Shown: in pieces, positions 6,921 through 13,648 of the stretch
Position numbering within the stretch: the first letter of the stretch is position 1
Layout of the letters: each line of letters starts with the position of its first letter
DNA from: a virus
Virus record (IMG/VR): IMGVR_UViG_3300007735_000776
Span: 1-62,893 of that record
DNA length: 62,893 nt
Direction: 5' to 3' (one strand)
The notes under the pieces: generated by a model
Told to the model about the DNA's origin: nothing
Databases searched by the model: none
The model's input: the letters and a program-made list of their open reading frames with translations, nothing else
Position numbers and translations under genes: made by a program

Positions 6921-7790
6921 CGAAATTACTACCAAGACTACAAGAACCTGCACGACTCGATCACACCGATACGTGGCAGGGCGGTTGACGTGCGGCCCAT
7001 CGGAGAGCGCAGGAGGGATTGGGAAACCATACGTATGGATGGAGATGTTGTGGCATGCCGCCTACACAACACGGACGTGGTGCGCTACTACCCAGATGGC
7101 AAAATCGGGTTGCAATGCGATGGCTGGCACACCCCATCAACGGCAGACTTCATGCACATCCACTCGCCGTGGTCATGCTTCAAACGGAACAATAAGTTGT
7201 GGGTGATGGCGCGTAACGAGGAACAGAAAGCCATGCACTACCCCATACCCAACAAGGGAGAGATTGTGTTTGAGCGTATACCCGATGCACTGCACAGTGG
7301 TTGGCGCCCCGTCGGAGATATTGTCGTGGAGAAACGTGTTGTCAATCGTGCGAAAGCAAGGGAAGCGCGGACACCATACCAACCGTTCCTGCAATGGGCT
7401 AAGACATTCTTAAAGATGTCCGATGGTTGGATCATGCACGAGACTAGGAAGCAGGTGCTACCGATGGAGAGGAACTACTTTCAGTATGACAAGTACCCTG
7501 ATGCGAAGGTGATGGAGTTAACTAGATCGGGCGATGACATGCGGTACTTGGAGGCTTTGTGTGTGCTGCTAACAAGCGGGGCGATAGAAAAGCGGGTTGC
7601 GGAGGTGATCCAGCCGGAGCCAATGATTATTCAAGGAGTTAACTACGCGATACCAACAACCCACTACGACTTGCGGTACGACTACGAGTCACTACGCACA
7701 CGCCTATACAAGATGGTGGAGAAGGTGTCGGAGATACATGACAGGGTGCGCGTGGGTGTGTCCGAGCGTGCCCAAACGAACGTGGTGTAA
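6918..7790 (+). CDS. Conserved hypothetical protein before MoxR-type ATPase
   Basis: 290 residues with the start fixed by the AGGAG inside palindromic site 5. It is rich in Arg, Tyr and Trp, with R-G-R-A-V-D-V-R-P near the N-terminus, a beta-rich first half (about 30-150) and helical segments to the end. I recognise no catalytic motif or membrane segment. It lies directly upstream of the promoter for the AAA+ gene and may belong to the same functional cassette, for instance as a substrate or adaptor of the ATPase. That role is inferred from position only. Confidence 0.75.
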   Translation: MRNYYQDYKNLHDSITPIRGRAVDVRPIGERRRDWETIRMDGDVVACRLHNTDVVRYYPDGKIGLQCDGWHTPSTADFMHIHSPWSCFKRNNKLWVMARNEEQKAMHYPIPNKGEIVFERIPDALHSGWRPVGDIVVEKRVVNRAKAREARTPYQPFLQWAKTFLKMSDGWIMHETRKQVLPMERNYFQYDKYPDAKVMELTRSGDDMRYLEALCVLLTSGAIEKRVAEVIQPEPMIIQGVNYAIPTTHYDLRYDYESLRTRLYKMVEKVSEIHDRVRVGVSERAQTNVV

Positions 7791-7794
7791 AAGC

Positions 7795-7823
7795 TTGACA
7801 ACCAGTAACAGTTATGTTATAAT
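7795..7823 (+). promoter_or_regulatory. Near-perfect sigma70 promoter for the MoxR-VWA cassette
   Basis: TTGACA (7795-7800), exactly 17 bases, then TATAAT (7818-7823): both hexamers are full consensus. The predicted start near 7830 gives a leader of about 68 bases to ATG 7898, which has an AAAGGAG ribosome site. This is the strongest promoter I see in the window and would be read by host polymerase. Confidence 0.9.
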
Positions 7824-7897
7824 ATGTCTTACAGTGGTAGTAGCGAGAAGTAAACCAGCGGTACTTGCGAAGCAACATCAACTAAAAGGAGAAACAA

Positions 7898-8995
7898 ATG
7901 AGTGCAATCAACTTTGGTCATTCCGTATCTTTGCAGGAGTTCTCGAAAGCAATCGGGCAGGTAGGGCGTAGTGTCACCATCATCGGACAGGGCGAGCCGG
8001 GCATTGGCAAGTCTGCCATGCTGAAAGTTCTTTCCAAGCAACACCCAGACTACGCAACGGCGTACATCGACTGCACCCTGCTGGACTTGGGCGACTTTGC
8101 CCTGCCATATACAGAGAGCGTATTAACAGATGTTAATACAGAGGGCAGCGTCACGAAGATCACTAAGTTCGCACCAAACGCACGGTTCAAGATGCACGAG
8201 GGCAAGCCGGTGATCGTGATGCTTGACGAGATCGGCAAGGCAATGAAGGCGGTCAAGAATGTGCTGCTGACTTTGATGCTGGAGCACAGGATCGGTGACC
8301 ACTATCTGCCCGAGGGTAGCATCGTGTTCGGTACTACAAACTTGTTGACAGATGGTGTTGGTGACATGCTCGAAGCTCATGCAAGGAATCGTGTGTGCTT
8401 TGTGACCGTGCGCAAGCCTGATGCAGACGAGTGGATCGAGTGGGCAATCAGTAACAACATTGATCCAACCATCATCGCGTGGGTCAAGCAGTTCCCGCAT
8501 GCACTGGCAAGCTATACCGACGGATCGCAGAAGGAGAACCCATACATATTCAACCCGACGCGTGCCGGTAACGGTGCGGTGGTTACACCAAGAAGTTTGG
8601 AGAAGGCATCGAACATCGCTAAGCAACGTGGCGAACTAGGTGACGCACTAACAATCAGTCTACTCACAGGCACTATTGGTGAGAGCGCAGCGCGTGACAT
8701 GCAAGCCTTCTTTACTGTGGTGGACAAGCTGCCGACATGGGATGCCATCCTGAATGATCCGAAGAACGCGAAGCTGCCGGACGATACGGTTGCCAAATGT
8801 ATCTTGGTGTTCTCTGCGGTGACACGTGTGACTAAGGATACGTTGGACAAGTGGATGGGTTACATGCAGCGCATGGACATGGAGTGGCAAGCCTTGTTCG
8901 CAACGAGCGTGATGAAGTCCACTGACAAGCAGTCGTTCTGTGTCATGAACAAAGAGTTCAAGGACTGGGCACTGAAGAATCAGTGGTTGTTCTGA
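7898..8995 (+). CDS. MoxR-type AAA+ ATPase
   Basis: 365 residues. Walker A G-E-P-G-I-G-K-S is at 32-39 and Walker B V-I-V-M-L-D-E at about 105-111. A sensor-like G-T-T-N follows near 146 and an arginine-finger-like A-R-N-R-V near 162. The layout matches AAA+ proteins of the MoxR/CobS/NorQ group, hexameric chaperone ATPases that act with VWA-domain partners to insert metals or remodel complexes. A VWA protein is encoded two genes downstream, which strengthens the call. Palindromic site 6 encodes L-T-D-V-N at 76-80. Transcription is likely from the promoter at 7795-7823. Confidence 0.9.
   Translation: MSAINFGHSVSLQEFSKAIGQVGRSVTIIGQGEPGIGKSAMLKVLSKQHPDYATAYIDCTLLDLGDFALPYTESVLTDVNTEGSVTKITKFAPNARFKMHEGKPVIVMLDEIGKAMKAVKNVLLTLMLEHRIGDHYLPEGSIVFGTTNLLTDGVGDMLEAHARNRVCFVTVRKPDADEWIEWAISNNIDPTIIAWVKQFPHALASYTDGSQKENPYIFNPTRAGNGAVVTPRSLEKASNIAKQRGELGDALTISLLTGTIGESAARDMQAFFTVVDKLPTWDAILNDPKNAKLPDDTVAKCILVFSAVTRVTKDTLDKWMGYMQRMDMEWQALFATSVMKSTDKQSFCVMNKEFKDWALKNQWLF
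8123..8136. promoter_or_regulatory. Palindromic site 6, inside ATPase gene
   Basis: TTAACAGATGTTAA with the outer A/T pair extending it to 16 bp. It lies about 300 bases downstream of the strong promoter and is read as L-T-D-V-N. Confidence 0.75.
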
Positions 8996-8996
8996 T

Positions 8997-9269
8997 ATGT
9001 GGAACCTGAAAGCGGGTGGGTTTGATACTGCGCTGGAATTGTTTGGAAGCGATAGTTTTATCGTGCAAGCACTTTCGATTCTTCCAAGGTATCAAGTCGA
9101 GGTGATGAAATTCTCAAGCGTGGAAGGAAACAAGTTTAGGATTATTCGTCTTGAGGATGACCCATCAACACCGAAACATGTACCTCGCAAAGTGTTGCTT
9201 GCTGAGTTCGATGATGCAAATGAGTTTGTTGCAATGGCGAGATTGATCTTGGCAAGTGAAACAAATTAA
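8997..9269 (+). CDS. Hypothetical protein between ATPase and VWA genes
   Basis: 90 residues, starting one base after the ATPase stop, so it is probably translated by reinitiation; its own Shine-Dalgarno is weak. Sequence features are a G-G-F-D-T-A-L-E-L-F N-terminus, a beta-hairpin-like middle and a helical C-terminus. The stop TAA is formed within palindromic site 7. No family recognised. The conserved order ATPase, this gene, VWA suggests a small accessory subunit. Confidence 0.75.
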   Translation: MWNLKAGGFDTALELFGSDSFIVQALSILPRYQVEVMKFSSVEGNKFRIIRLEDDPSTPKHVPRKVLLAEFDDANEFVAMARLILASETN

Positions 9270-9285
9270 CAGGAGTTAATAAATG
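9266..9285 (+). promoter_or_regulatory. Palindromic site 7 fused with stop, RBS and start
   Basis: Identical 20-mer to 6901-6920: a degenerate palindrome (9266-9279) carrying the upstream stop codon, AGGAG, and the ATG of the VWA gene at 9283. Confidence 0.75.
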
Positions 9286-10479
9286 ACCAAGCTAAGTGCC
9301 GAGCAGCGTGTGCAACGTGCGCACGTGTGGCTCATGAAACATCCGAACTATTGTTTGTACTCCGGCATCTTCATGTTGGGTAAGACAAGCGTAGAGGATG
9401 ACGTGTCAACTGCATGTACCGATGGGCGCAACGTCGAGTACGGTCGGGCGTTCACGGACAAGCTAAGCGAAGCAGAGCTACGTGCTGTTGTATTGCACGA
9501 GAATTTGCACAAAGCTTTCCGTCATCTGAGCATGTGGAAACATCTTTACAAAGAGCATGCACAGCTTGCGAACATGGCGTGTGACTACGTGATCAACCTG
9601 ATGATCGATGATTCTGATCCGTCGAACACCAACGTGAAGCTACCTGACTGTGGCTTGCTTGACCCGAAGTATCGTGGTTGGGATTCGCAGCGGGTGTTCA
9701 ACGACTTGAAGCAACAAGCTGACGAGGGGAGCGTCAAGATCAAGACCAAAGGTGACCCGATTGGTAAGGACGTGCCAGTGGTAGACGTGCCCGACTTAGA
9801 TGCTCATGACTGGGACGGCGCTGAGGGGATGAGTAACGAAGAGAAAGAAGTTCTTGCGCGTGACGTTGATCAGGCGTTGCGTCAAGGCGCGATACTCGCG
9901 GGGAAGATGAAGGGTAATGTTCCACGTGAAATCACTGACGTGCTGGAGGCGAAGGTTGATTGGCGTGACGCATTGCGTGAATTCATCACGTCGTTCTGTA
10001 TGGATAGAGATGAATCGACATGGCGTCGTCCTTCACGCAGGTGGATAGGACAAGATGTTTACATGCCTAGCTTGATCGGCGAGTCGGTCGGTCGCATCGT
10101 GGTAGCTATCGACATGTCAGGCTCTATCGGTGCGGAGGAGATCGGTCAGTTCTTGGGCGAGGTGCGAAGCATTTGTGATCACGTCAAGCCCGAGGGTATC
10201 GACTTGTTGTATTGGGATACTGAGGTATGTCAGCACGAGAAGTATGAACAAGATCAACTGGACAACTTGTTATCAAGTACCAAGCCCCGAGGTGGTGGCG
10301 GCACTGATCCGCAGTGCATCGTCAACTACATGAGCGATCACAAGATCAAGGCTGAGTGTGCAGTGATATTGACCGATGGCTATGTAGGTTCATGGGGCAA
10401 AGACTGGCAATGTCCTACGCTTTGGGGCATTACTAGTGACGTAGTGAGCGCGGTTGGTAAGACCGTGAAGGTGCAGTGA
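9283..10479 (+). CDS. VWA-like / putative metallopeptidase protein
   Basis: 398 residues. The N-terminal half has H-E-N-L-H at 72-76, a zinc-peptidase HExxH motif within the context L-H-E-N-L-H-K-A-F-R-H. The C-terminal half is a VWA-like domain with the MIDAS pattern D-M-S-G-S at 278-282, Thr about 342 in G-G-G-T-D-P and Asp about 366 in L-T-D-G-Y. This HExxH plus VWA arrangement matches the DUF2201/COG3864 family. Such proteins are usual partners of MoxR-type ATPases, as here. Whether the HExxH site is catalytic or only structural cannot be told. The next gene overlaps as GTGA. Confidence 0.88.
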   Translation: MTKLSAEQRVQRAHVWLMKHPNYCLYSGIFMLGKTSVEDDVSTACTDGRNVEYGRAFTDKLSEAELRAVVLHENLHKAFRHLSMWKHLYKEHAQLANMACDYVINLMIDDSDPSNTNVKLPDCGLLDPKYRGWDSQRVFNDLKQQADEGSVKIKTKGDPIGKDVPVVDVPDLDAHDWDGAEGMSNEEKEVLARDVDQALRQGAILAGKMKGNVPREITDVLEAKVDWRDALREFITSFCMDRDESTWRRPSRRWIGQDVYMPSLIGESVGRIVVAIDMSGSIGAEEIGQFLGEVRSICDHVKPEGIDLLYWDTEVCQHEKYEQDQLDNLLSSTKPRGGGGTDPQCIVNYMSDHKIKAECAVILTDGYVGSWGKDWQCPTLWGITSDVVSAVGKTVKVQ

Positions 10480-10658
10480 AGCCGTTAAAGCCAAGCACGT
10501 ACGCAGTATTGAGGGATAAAGATGGACACATTCGCTACGTCAGCGAGTACGCCATGAAGAACTTCAAGCACATACGGCAAGGCGATAAGGTGATAGGGCG
10601 CGGGTTAACCGTGGAAGAAGTAAATGCGTTACTTAAATTAACACCTGTTAACAAATAG
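10476..10658 (+). CDS. Small hypothetical protein, 60 residues
   Basis: Starts at GTG 10476, overlapping the VWA stop as GTGA, so it is coupled to it. It is basic and contains Y-A-V-L-R-D-K-D-G-H-I-R-Y-V-S followed by a helix and a V-I-G-R-G-L-T-V-E-E-V-N-A-L-L-K segment. The last residues (L-T-P-V-N-K) are encoded by palindromic site 8, which abuts the stop codon. Function unknown. Confidence 0.7.
   Translation: MKPLKPSTYAVLRDKDGHIRYVSEYAMKNFKHIRQGDKVIGRGLTVEEVNALLKLTPVNK
10638..10651. promoter_or_regulatory. Palindromic site 8 (inverted centre)
   Basis: TTAACACCTGTTAA is the only copy whose centre reads CC and not GG, i.e. the opposite orientation of the common form. It overlaps the end of the preceding gene and lies 17 bases before the next ATG. 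Confidence 0.75.
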
Positions 10659-10667
10659 GAGAGTGCC

Positions 10668-11537
10668 ATGATTCAGAATAGTTCAATGTTGGTTGACCTA
10701 AACATCTCGGTATGGACAGGTCGCAAGCAAGACAAACGTGTGTCCGATGAGATCGATGCCGCCAAGAGTACCAAGACGAGGGCTGGCAACTATCATAAGA
10801 AATTGCTGGCAGGTACACAGAAGCTAGATGACTTGCAAAAGTTAACTACAGGTATTCGTACGTGGCACTACACGCAGACGTTGCCGTGGTCGGATGGTGG
10901 CTCACGCCTACTACCCATGAAGAACTTCTTTGACTACAAAGCTACGTTGTCTGACTTGGAGACGCAGTTCAATGATGCAGTGGAGTCGTTCCTAGTTGAT
11001 TACCCTACGCTGGTATCCGCTGCGGCGTTTCAGTTGGGTGACTTGTTCGATGCCTCAGAGTATCCAGATGTCGAGCGACTACGTGACAAGTTCCGCTTCC
11101 GCTTTGTGTTCTTGCCAGTGCCTGACGTGGGTGACTTCCGCATCGATGTTAACGAGCAGCACAAAGCCGAGTTGGTTCAACAATACGAATCGTTTTACCA
11201 GAACAAGTTGTCAGAAGCAATGCAGGACGCTTGGGATCGGCTGCACGATTGCGTATCTAAGATGAGCGAGAAGCTGGCGAACGCACCTGCACCACGACTG
11301 ACCAAAGATGGTGACGAGAATTACACACAGATATTCCGTGATTCGCTGGTGACTAATGCGGTGGAGTTGTGTGAGTTGCTGACCAAACTCAACGTGACTA
11401 ATGACCCGAAGCTGGAGAACGTACGTAAGAATCTGGAATCCACTATCGATGGTGTATCGGCTAAGGAGTTGCGTGAGGATGATGGCTTGCGCTTGGTCGT
11501 AAAGGCAGAGGTAGACAAGATTCTGTCTATGTTCTGA
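10668..11537 (+). CDS. Conserved cassette protein, DUF3150-like
   Basis: 289 residues, AGGAGAGTGCC ribosome context before ATG 10668. The N-terminus (L-N-I-S-V-W-T-G-R-K) and the internal W-S-D-G-G-S-R-L-L-P-M-K are features I associate with a conserved phage/plasmid family resembling DUF3150, whose members are typically encoded beside MoxR-type ATPases and VWA proteins. The rest is long amphipathic helices (about 85-289), suggesting an elongated or oligomeric structural partner. Family assignment is from memory of sequence style and neighbourhood, so it is tentative. It belongs to the ATPase-VWA cassette by order and strand. Confidence 0.7.
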   Translation: MIQNSSMLVDLNISVWTGRKQDKRVSDEIDAAKSTKTRAGNYHKKLLAGTQKLDDLQKLTTGIRTWHYTQTLPWSDGGSRLLPMKNFFDYKATLSDLETQFNDAVESFLVDYPTLVSAAAFQLGDLFDASEYPDVERLRDKFRFRFVFLPVPDVGDFRIDVNEQHKAELVQQYESFYQNKLSEAMQDAWDRLHDCVSKMSEKLANAPAPRLTKDGDENYTQIFRDSLVTNAVELCELLTKLNVTNDPKLENVRKNLESTIDGVSAKELREDDGLRLVVKAEVDKILSMF

Positions 11538-11542
11538 ATAAG

Positions 11543-11556
11543 TTAACACGTGTTAA
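11543..11556. promoter_or_regulatory. Palindromic site 9 (perfect core), intergenic
   Basis: TTAACACGTGTTAA is a perfect 14-bp palindrome in the 37-base gap between two genes, followed by TAAAT and then the AAGGAG of the next gene. Confidence 0.8.
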
Positions 11557-11574
11557 TAAATCAAGGAGAGTGCG

Positions 11575-12378
11575 ATGTTAAATTTTGTAGATGTTGAGAA
11601 AGCCGATGGAACTCCGCTACTGAGTATTGTGAAAGAGTTCCGGCGTGTGCAGGTCAGTCGGTTCCCAATCAACGTGGTGTTCACATCGGGGATACAGGCT
11701 AAGTTCTACGACAGCAGGTTTCCTAACCTAAAGCCTGTTGCTAACGTATGGCAAGACTCTGATAGGGAGGGTGACTATTGGGTTATTGAATCTCGCAACA
11801 TAGTCAACGAGAAGTACAGGAACGAGCGTCGGCATCGTAAGCAAACGAAGGATGATAAGAAGCTGTTTCGGTTCATGCGTGAATACATCAAGCCAGTCTC
11901 ATCCCAAGATGTTGCTATGGATAAGCTATCTACCTTCCAACACCACATTGAAGAGTGGAAGCGTGATGCAGAGATGAAGATGCGAAACGTCACAGACATT
12001 TCCAGAAACGACGTGATGGCTGAGATTATCCGTATGAAAGCAGTTGGGTATCAACCACAGACAGAGAAGTTTGCACGAGTTATGGATAGCGGTATCGAGG
12101 CGTGGGTAGAGTATCGTCGCAGACGTGAGCGCAGGATCATGCAGGTGCACGTGCTCATCAACCCTGATGATTCTGTCGAGGTTTACTGCCCTGACTTGCT
12201 TGGGTATGGCGGCATACAACAAGGCAACAACAACTACAACTCGATGGACGAGGCACCAATGTGCGTTCAACAACAAGTTGCCATGCTGCGCATGATCGAG
12301 GACAAGGCGTTCATTCCTGAAGTGGGCAGCAAGATAAACAGCCATCAGTATTGGATCGAGGTGATGCCTGAAGAATAA
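11575..12378 (+). CDS. Hypothetical cassette protein, 267 residues
   Basis: ATG 11575 follows AAGGAGAGTGCG. The protein has a beta-rich N-terminal third (about 1-75), a highly basic R-R-H-R-K-Q-T-K-D-D-K-K stretch near 90, helices through about 200 including R-R-R-R-E-R-R near 185, then a beta-strand region. The positive charge suggests nucleic-acid or capsid contact; I recognise no family. It is the last gene before a new promoter at 12394, so it probably ends the MoxR-VWA transcription unit or is read through. Confidence 0.75.
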   Translation: MLNFVDVEKADGTPLLSIVKEFRRVQVSRFPINVVFTSGIQAKFYDSRFPNLKPVANVWQDSDREGDYWVIESRNIVNEKYRNERRHRKQTKDDKKLFRFMREYIKPVSSQDVAMDKLSTFQHHIEEWKRDAEMKMRNVTDISRNDVMAEIIRMKAVGYQPQTEKFARVMDSGIEAWVEYRRRRERRIMQVHVLINPDDSVEVYCPDLLGYGGIQQGNNNYNSMDEAPMCVQQQVAMLRMIEDKAFIPEVGSKINSHQYWIEVMPEE

Positions 12379-12393
12379 TCTTTGTCATAGTGC

Positions 12394-12422
12394 TTGACAC
12401 AGTTCGAAAGCGTTTATATATT
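12394..12422 (+). promoter_or_regulatory. Strong sigma70 promoter
   Basis: TTGACA (12394-12399), 17 bases, TATATT (12417-12422): a consensus -35 and a 5/6 -10. It lies just after the 267-residue gene and within the upstream extension of the next open frame, which shows that the true start of that gene is the ATG at 12444. Confidence 0.85.
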
Positions 12423-12443
12423 ACAAGAACGAAGAAGGTTACT

Positions 12444-12734
12444 ATGACTGAGATTGAATTGGCAACATTACGATTTTTCATTTGGGTAAAGCTTGACGCG
12501 ACAGGTGACGTGATTGAACTCATTCTTGGAGACAACGCATTACTTGATACCGTGAAGCTACCCGATATTTCTGAAGTACCACAGTTCGTGAGGGATAGAC
12601 TTGCGTTACTTAAATTAACAGGTGTTAATAGATCAAACATCAAAGACATTGTAGGTAGAAAGATGTCTGACGAGATGATGATTCTTTACTTAAACCGTGA
12701 TGAGTACGATCAAATAAAGGAAGAGTGCAAATGA
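12444..12734 (+). CDS. Hypothetical protein, 96 residues
   Basis: The frame is open from 12390, but a promoter occupies that stretch and GAAGG precedes ATG 12444, so the start is placed there. The acidic 96-residue product has a helical N-terminus (T-E-I-E-L-A-T-L-R-F-F-I) and a C-terminal L-K-L-T-G-V-N-R segment encoded over palindromic site 10. The stop overlaps the next start as ATGA. It is the first gene of the transcript from 12394. Function unknown. Confidence 0.7.
   Translation: MTEIELATLRFFIWVKLDATGDVIELILGDNALLDTVKLPDISEVPQFVRDRLALLKLTGVNRSNIKDIVGRKMSDEMMILYLNRDEYDQIKEECK
12615..12628. promoter_or_regulatory. Palindromic site 10, inside 96-residue gene
   Basis: TTAACAGGTGTTAA with the outer A/T pair. 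The preceding bases (CTTAA) match those before site 8, hinting that more than the core was copied. Confidence 0.75.
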
Positions 12735-12907
12735 AAAAGAAACTTTCAGCGCAGGACGAGATAGCTAACTTGGAGAATCGATTAGCCAAAGCACGAGCCG
12801 AGATCGACAACCTACAACATCAACTACAGCAACTAACCATCAAGTACTACGACACGGCAGCAGTGCTGAAGTATTTGGAATCTAAACTAAGCATCACGAG
12901 AAAGTAA
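12731..12907 (+). CDS. Small coiled-coil protein
   Basis: 58 residues from ATG 12731, which overlaps the previous stop. AAGGAAGAGTGCAA lies upstream. The sequence is almost entirely heptad-like (A-N-L-E-N-R-L-A-K-A-R-A-E-I and further leucines), so it should form a coiled coil and oligomerise. It lies directly before a VRR-NUC nuclease and may be its partner or an independent scaffold. That link is positional. Confidence 0.7.
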   Translation: MKKKLSAQDEIANLENRLAKARAEIDNLQHQLQQLTIKYYDTAAVLKYLESKLSITRK

Positions 12908-12909
12908 CC

Positions 12910-13242
12910 ATGCCTACCCCTGAGAGCAAAGTTAAGGATAAGGTAAAGAAGTTGTTAGCTGAGCATGGAGCCTACTACTTCATGCCAGCTACGCATGGTT
13001 ATGGATCGTCGGGTGTGCCTGACATTGCAGCTTGCATAAACGGAAGGTTTATCGGGATAGAGTGCAAGGCCAACGGCGGTAAGGCCACCGCTCTCCAGTT
13101 GAAGAATCTGCGGGAACTATCATCGGCGGGGGGCATAGCAGTCCTCATCGACGAAACCGGATTGGACGATTTGGAAGCTTTATTAACAGGCGTTAATAAA
13201 TTAAACGATGGCATCTTTCTTAGTTTTTTAAAAGGAGACTGA
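12910..13242 (+). CDS. VRR-NUC domain nuclease
   Basis: 110 residues. The pattern G-S-S-G-V-P-D-I-A-A (Asp near 38), I-G-I-E-C-K-A-N (Glu-X-Lys near 50-52) and the downstream K-A-T-A-L-Q-L (Gln near 60) is the PD-(D/E)XK core of the VRR-NUC family, single-domain, Mg-dependent nucleases thought to act on branched DNA. In phages they are usually linked to recombination or processing of replication intermediates. Palindromic site 11 encodes L-T-G-V-N near the C-terminus. Confidence 0.88.
   Translation: MPTPESKVKDKVKKLLAEHGAYYFMPATHGYGSSGVPDIAACINGRFIGIECKANGGKATALQLKNLRELSSAGGIAVLIDETGLDDLEALLTGVNKLNDGIFLSFLKGD
13183..13196. promoter_or_regulatory. Palindromic site 11 (one mismatch)
   Basis: TTAACAGGCGTTAA, followed by TAAAT; one base off the palindrome. 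This is the last copy of the family going rightward. I find none in the remaining 49 kb. Confidence 0.65.
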
Positions 13243-13243
13243 C

Positions 13244-13426
13244 GTGCTGAAGAACGGATATTTCATCAAGGAAGACCCACCCAAGATCGGGGCGCATTAC
13301 ACACGTGCTTACAAACCCAATACGATTAGCAAAGAAGAACAGTTTATACAGAACGTGTTGTTGGGCATACGTGAGCAGAGGCAATCCTTTCTTTCCAAGA
13401 TTCTTGGCTTTATGATTCGCATATAA
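13244..13426 (+). CDS. Small hypothetical protein, 60 residues
   Basis: GTG 13244 follows AAAGGAG with good spacing, one base after the nuclease stop. The 60-residue product is basic, with aromatic residues early (N-G-Y-F-I-K-E-D-P-P-K) and a helical, amphipathic C-terminus ending I-L-G-F-M-I-R-I that could touch a membrane. Function unknown. Confidence 0.65.
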   Translation: MLKNGYFIKEDPPKIGAHYTRAYKPNTISKEEQFIQNVLLGIREQRQSFLSKILGFMIRI

Positions 13427-13435
13427 GGAAACAGA

Positions 13436-13648
13436 ATGAACGCATTTATACCGCACTCAGTTGTCGATACACTGATCAAAGAGTTCAACTTGAAGAACGA
13501 CGCGAACGTAGCTAAGTTTTTAAAAGTACCACCAAGCACTATTAGTAAGTGGCGGCACGGCACTCAGCAAGTAACTGCTGAGAAGATACTGACGATCTAT
13601 GACAAAACAGGCTGGTCAATTGAGAAGATAAGGGGGTTACTCGAATGA
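13436..13648 (+). CDS. Cro/CI-like helix-turn-helix protein
   Basis: 70 residues, AAGGAAAC before ATG 13436. Residues about 22-50 (N-V-A-K-F-L-K-V-P-P-S-T-I-S-K-W-R-H-G) form a classic lambda-repressor-type helix-turn-helix with recognition helix S-T-I-S-K-W. The size is that of Cro or a small phage repressor, and there is no separate oligomerisation or cleavage domain. Small HTH dimers bind palindromes of about 14-17 bp, and this gene lies 240 bases beyond the last of the eleven palindromes. It is therefore the leading, but untested, candidate to bind them. The next gene overlaps as ATGA. Confidence 0.85.
   Translation: MNAFIPHSVVDTLIKEFNLKNDANVAKFLKVPPSTISKWRHGTQQVTAEKILTIYDKTGWSIEKIRGLLE

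Noticed and set aside
8344-8349. TTGACA inside the ATPase gene as a promoter
   Set aside because: No acceptable -10 hexamer lies 16-18 bases downstream.
4694-13196. Palindromes as transcription terminators or attenuator hairpins
   Set aside because: A 6-bp AT-rich stem with a 2-base centre cannot form a stable RNA hairpin, and no U-tract follows. True terminators in the window have GC-rich stems of 7-8 bp.
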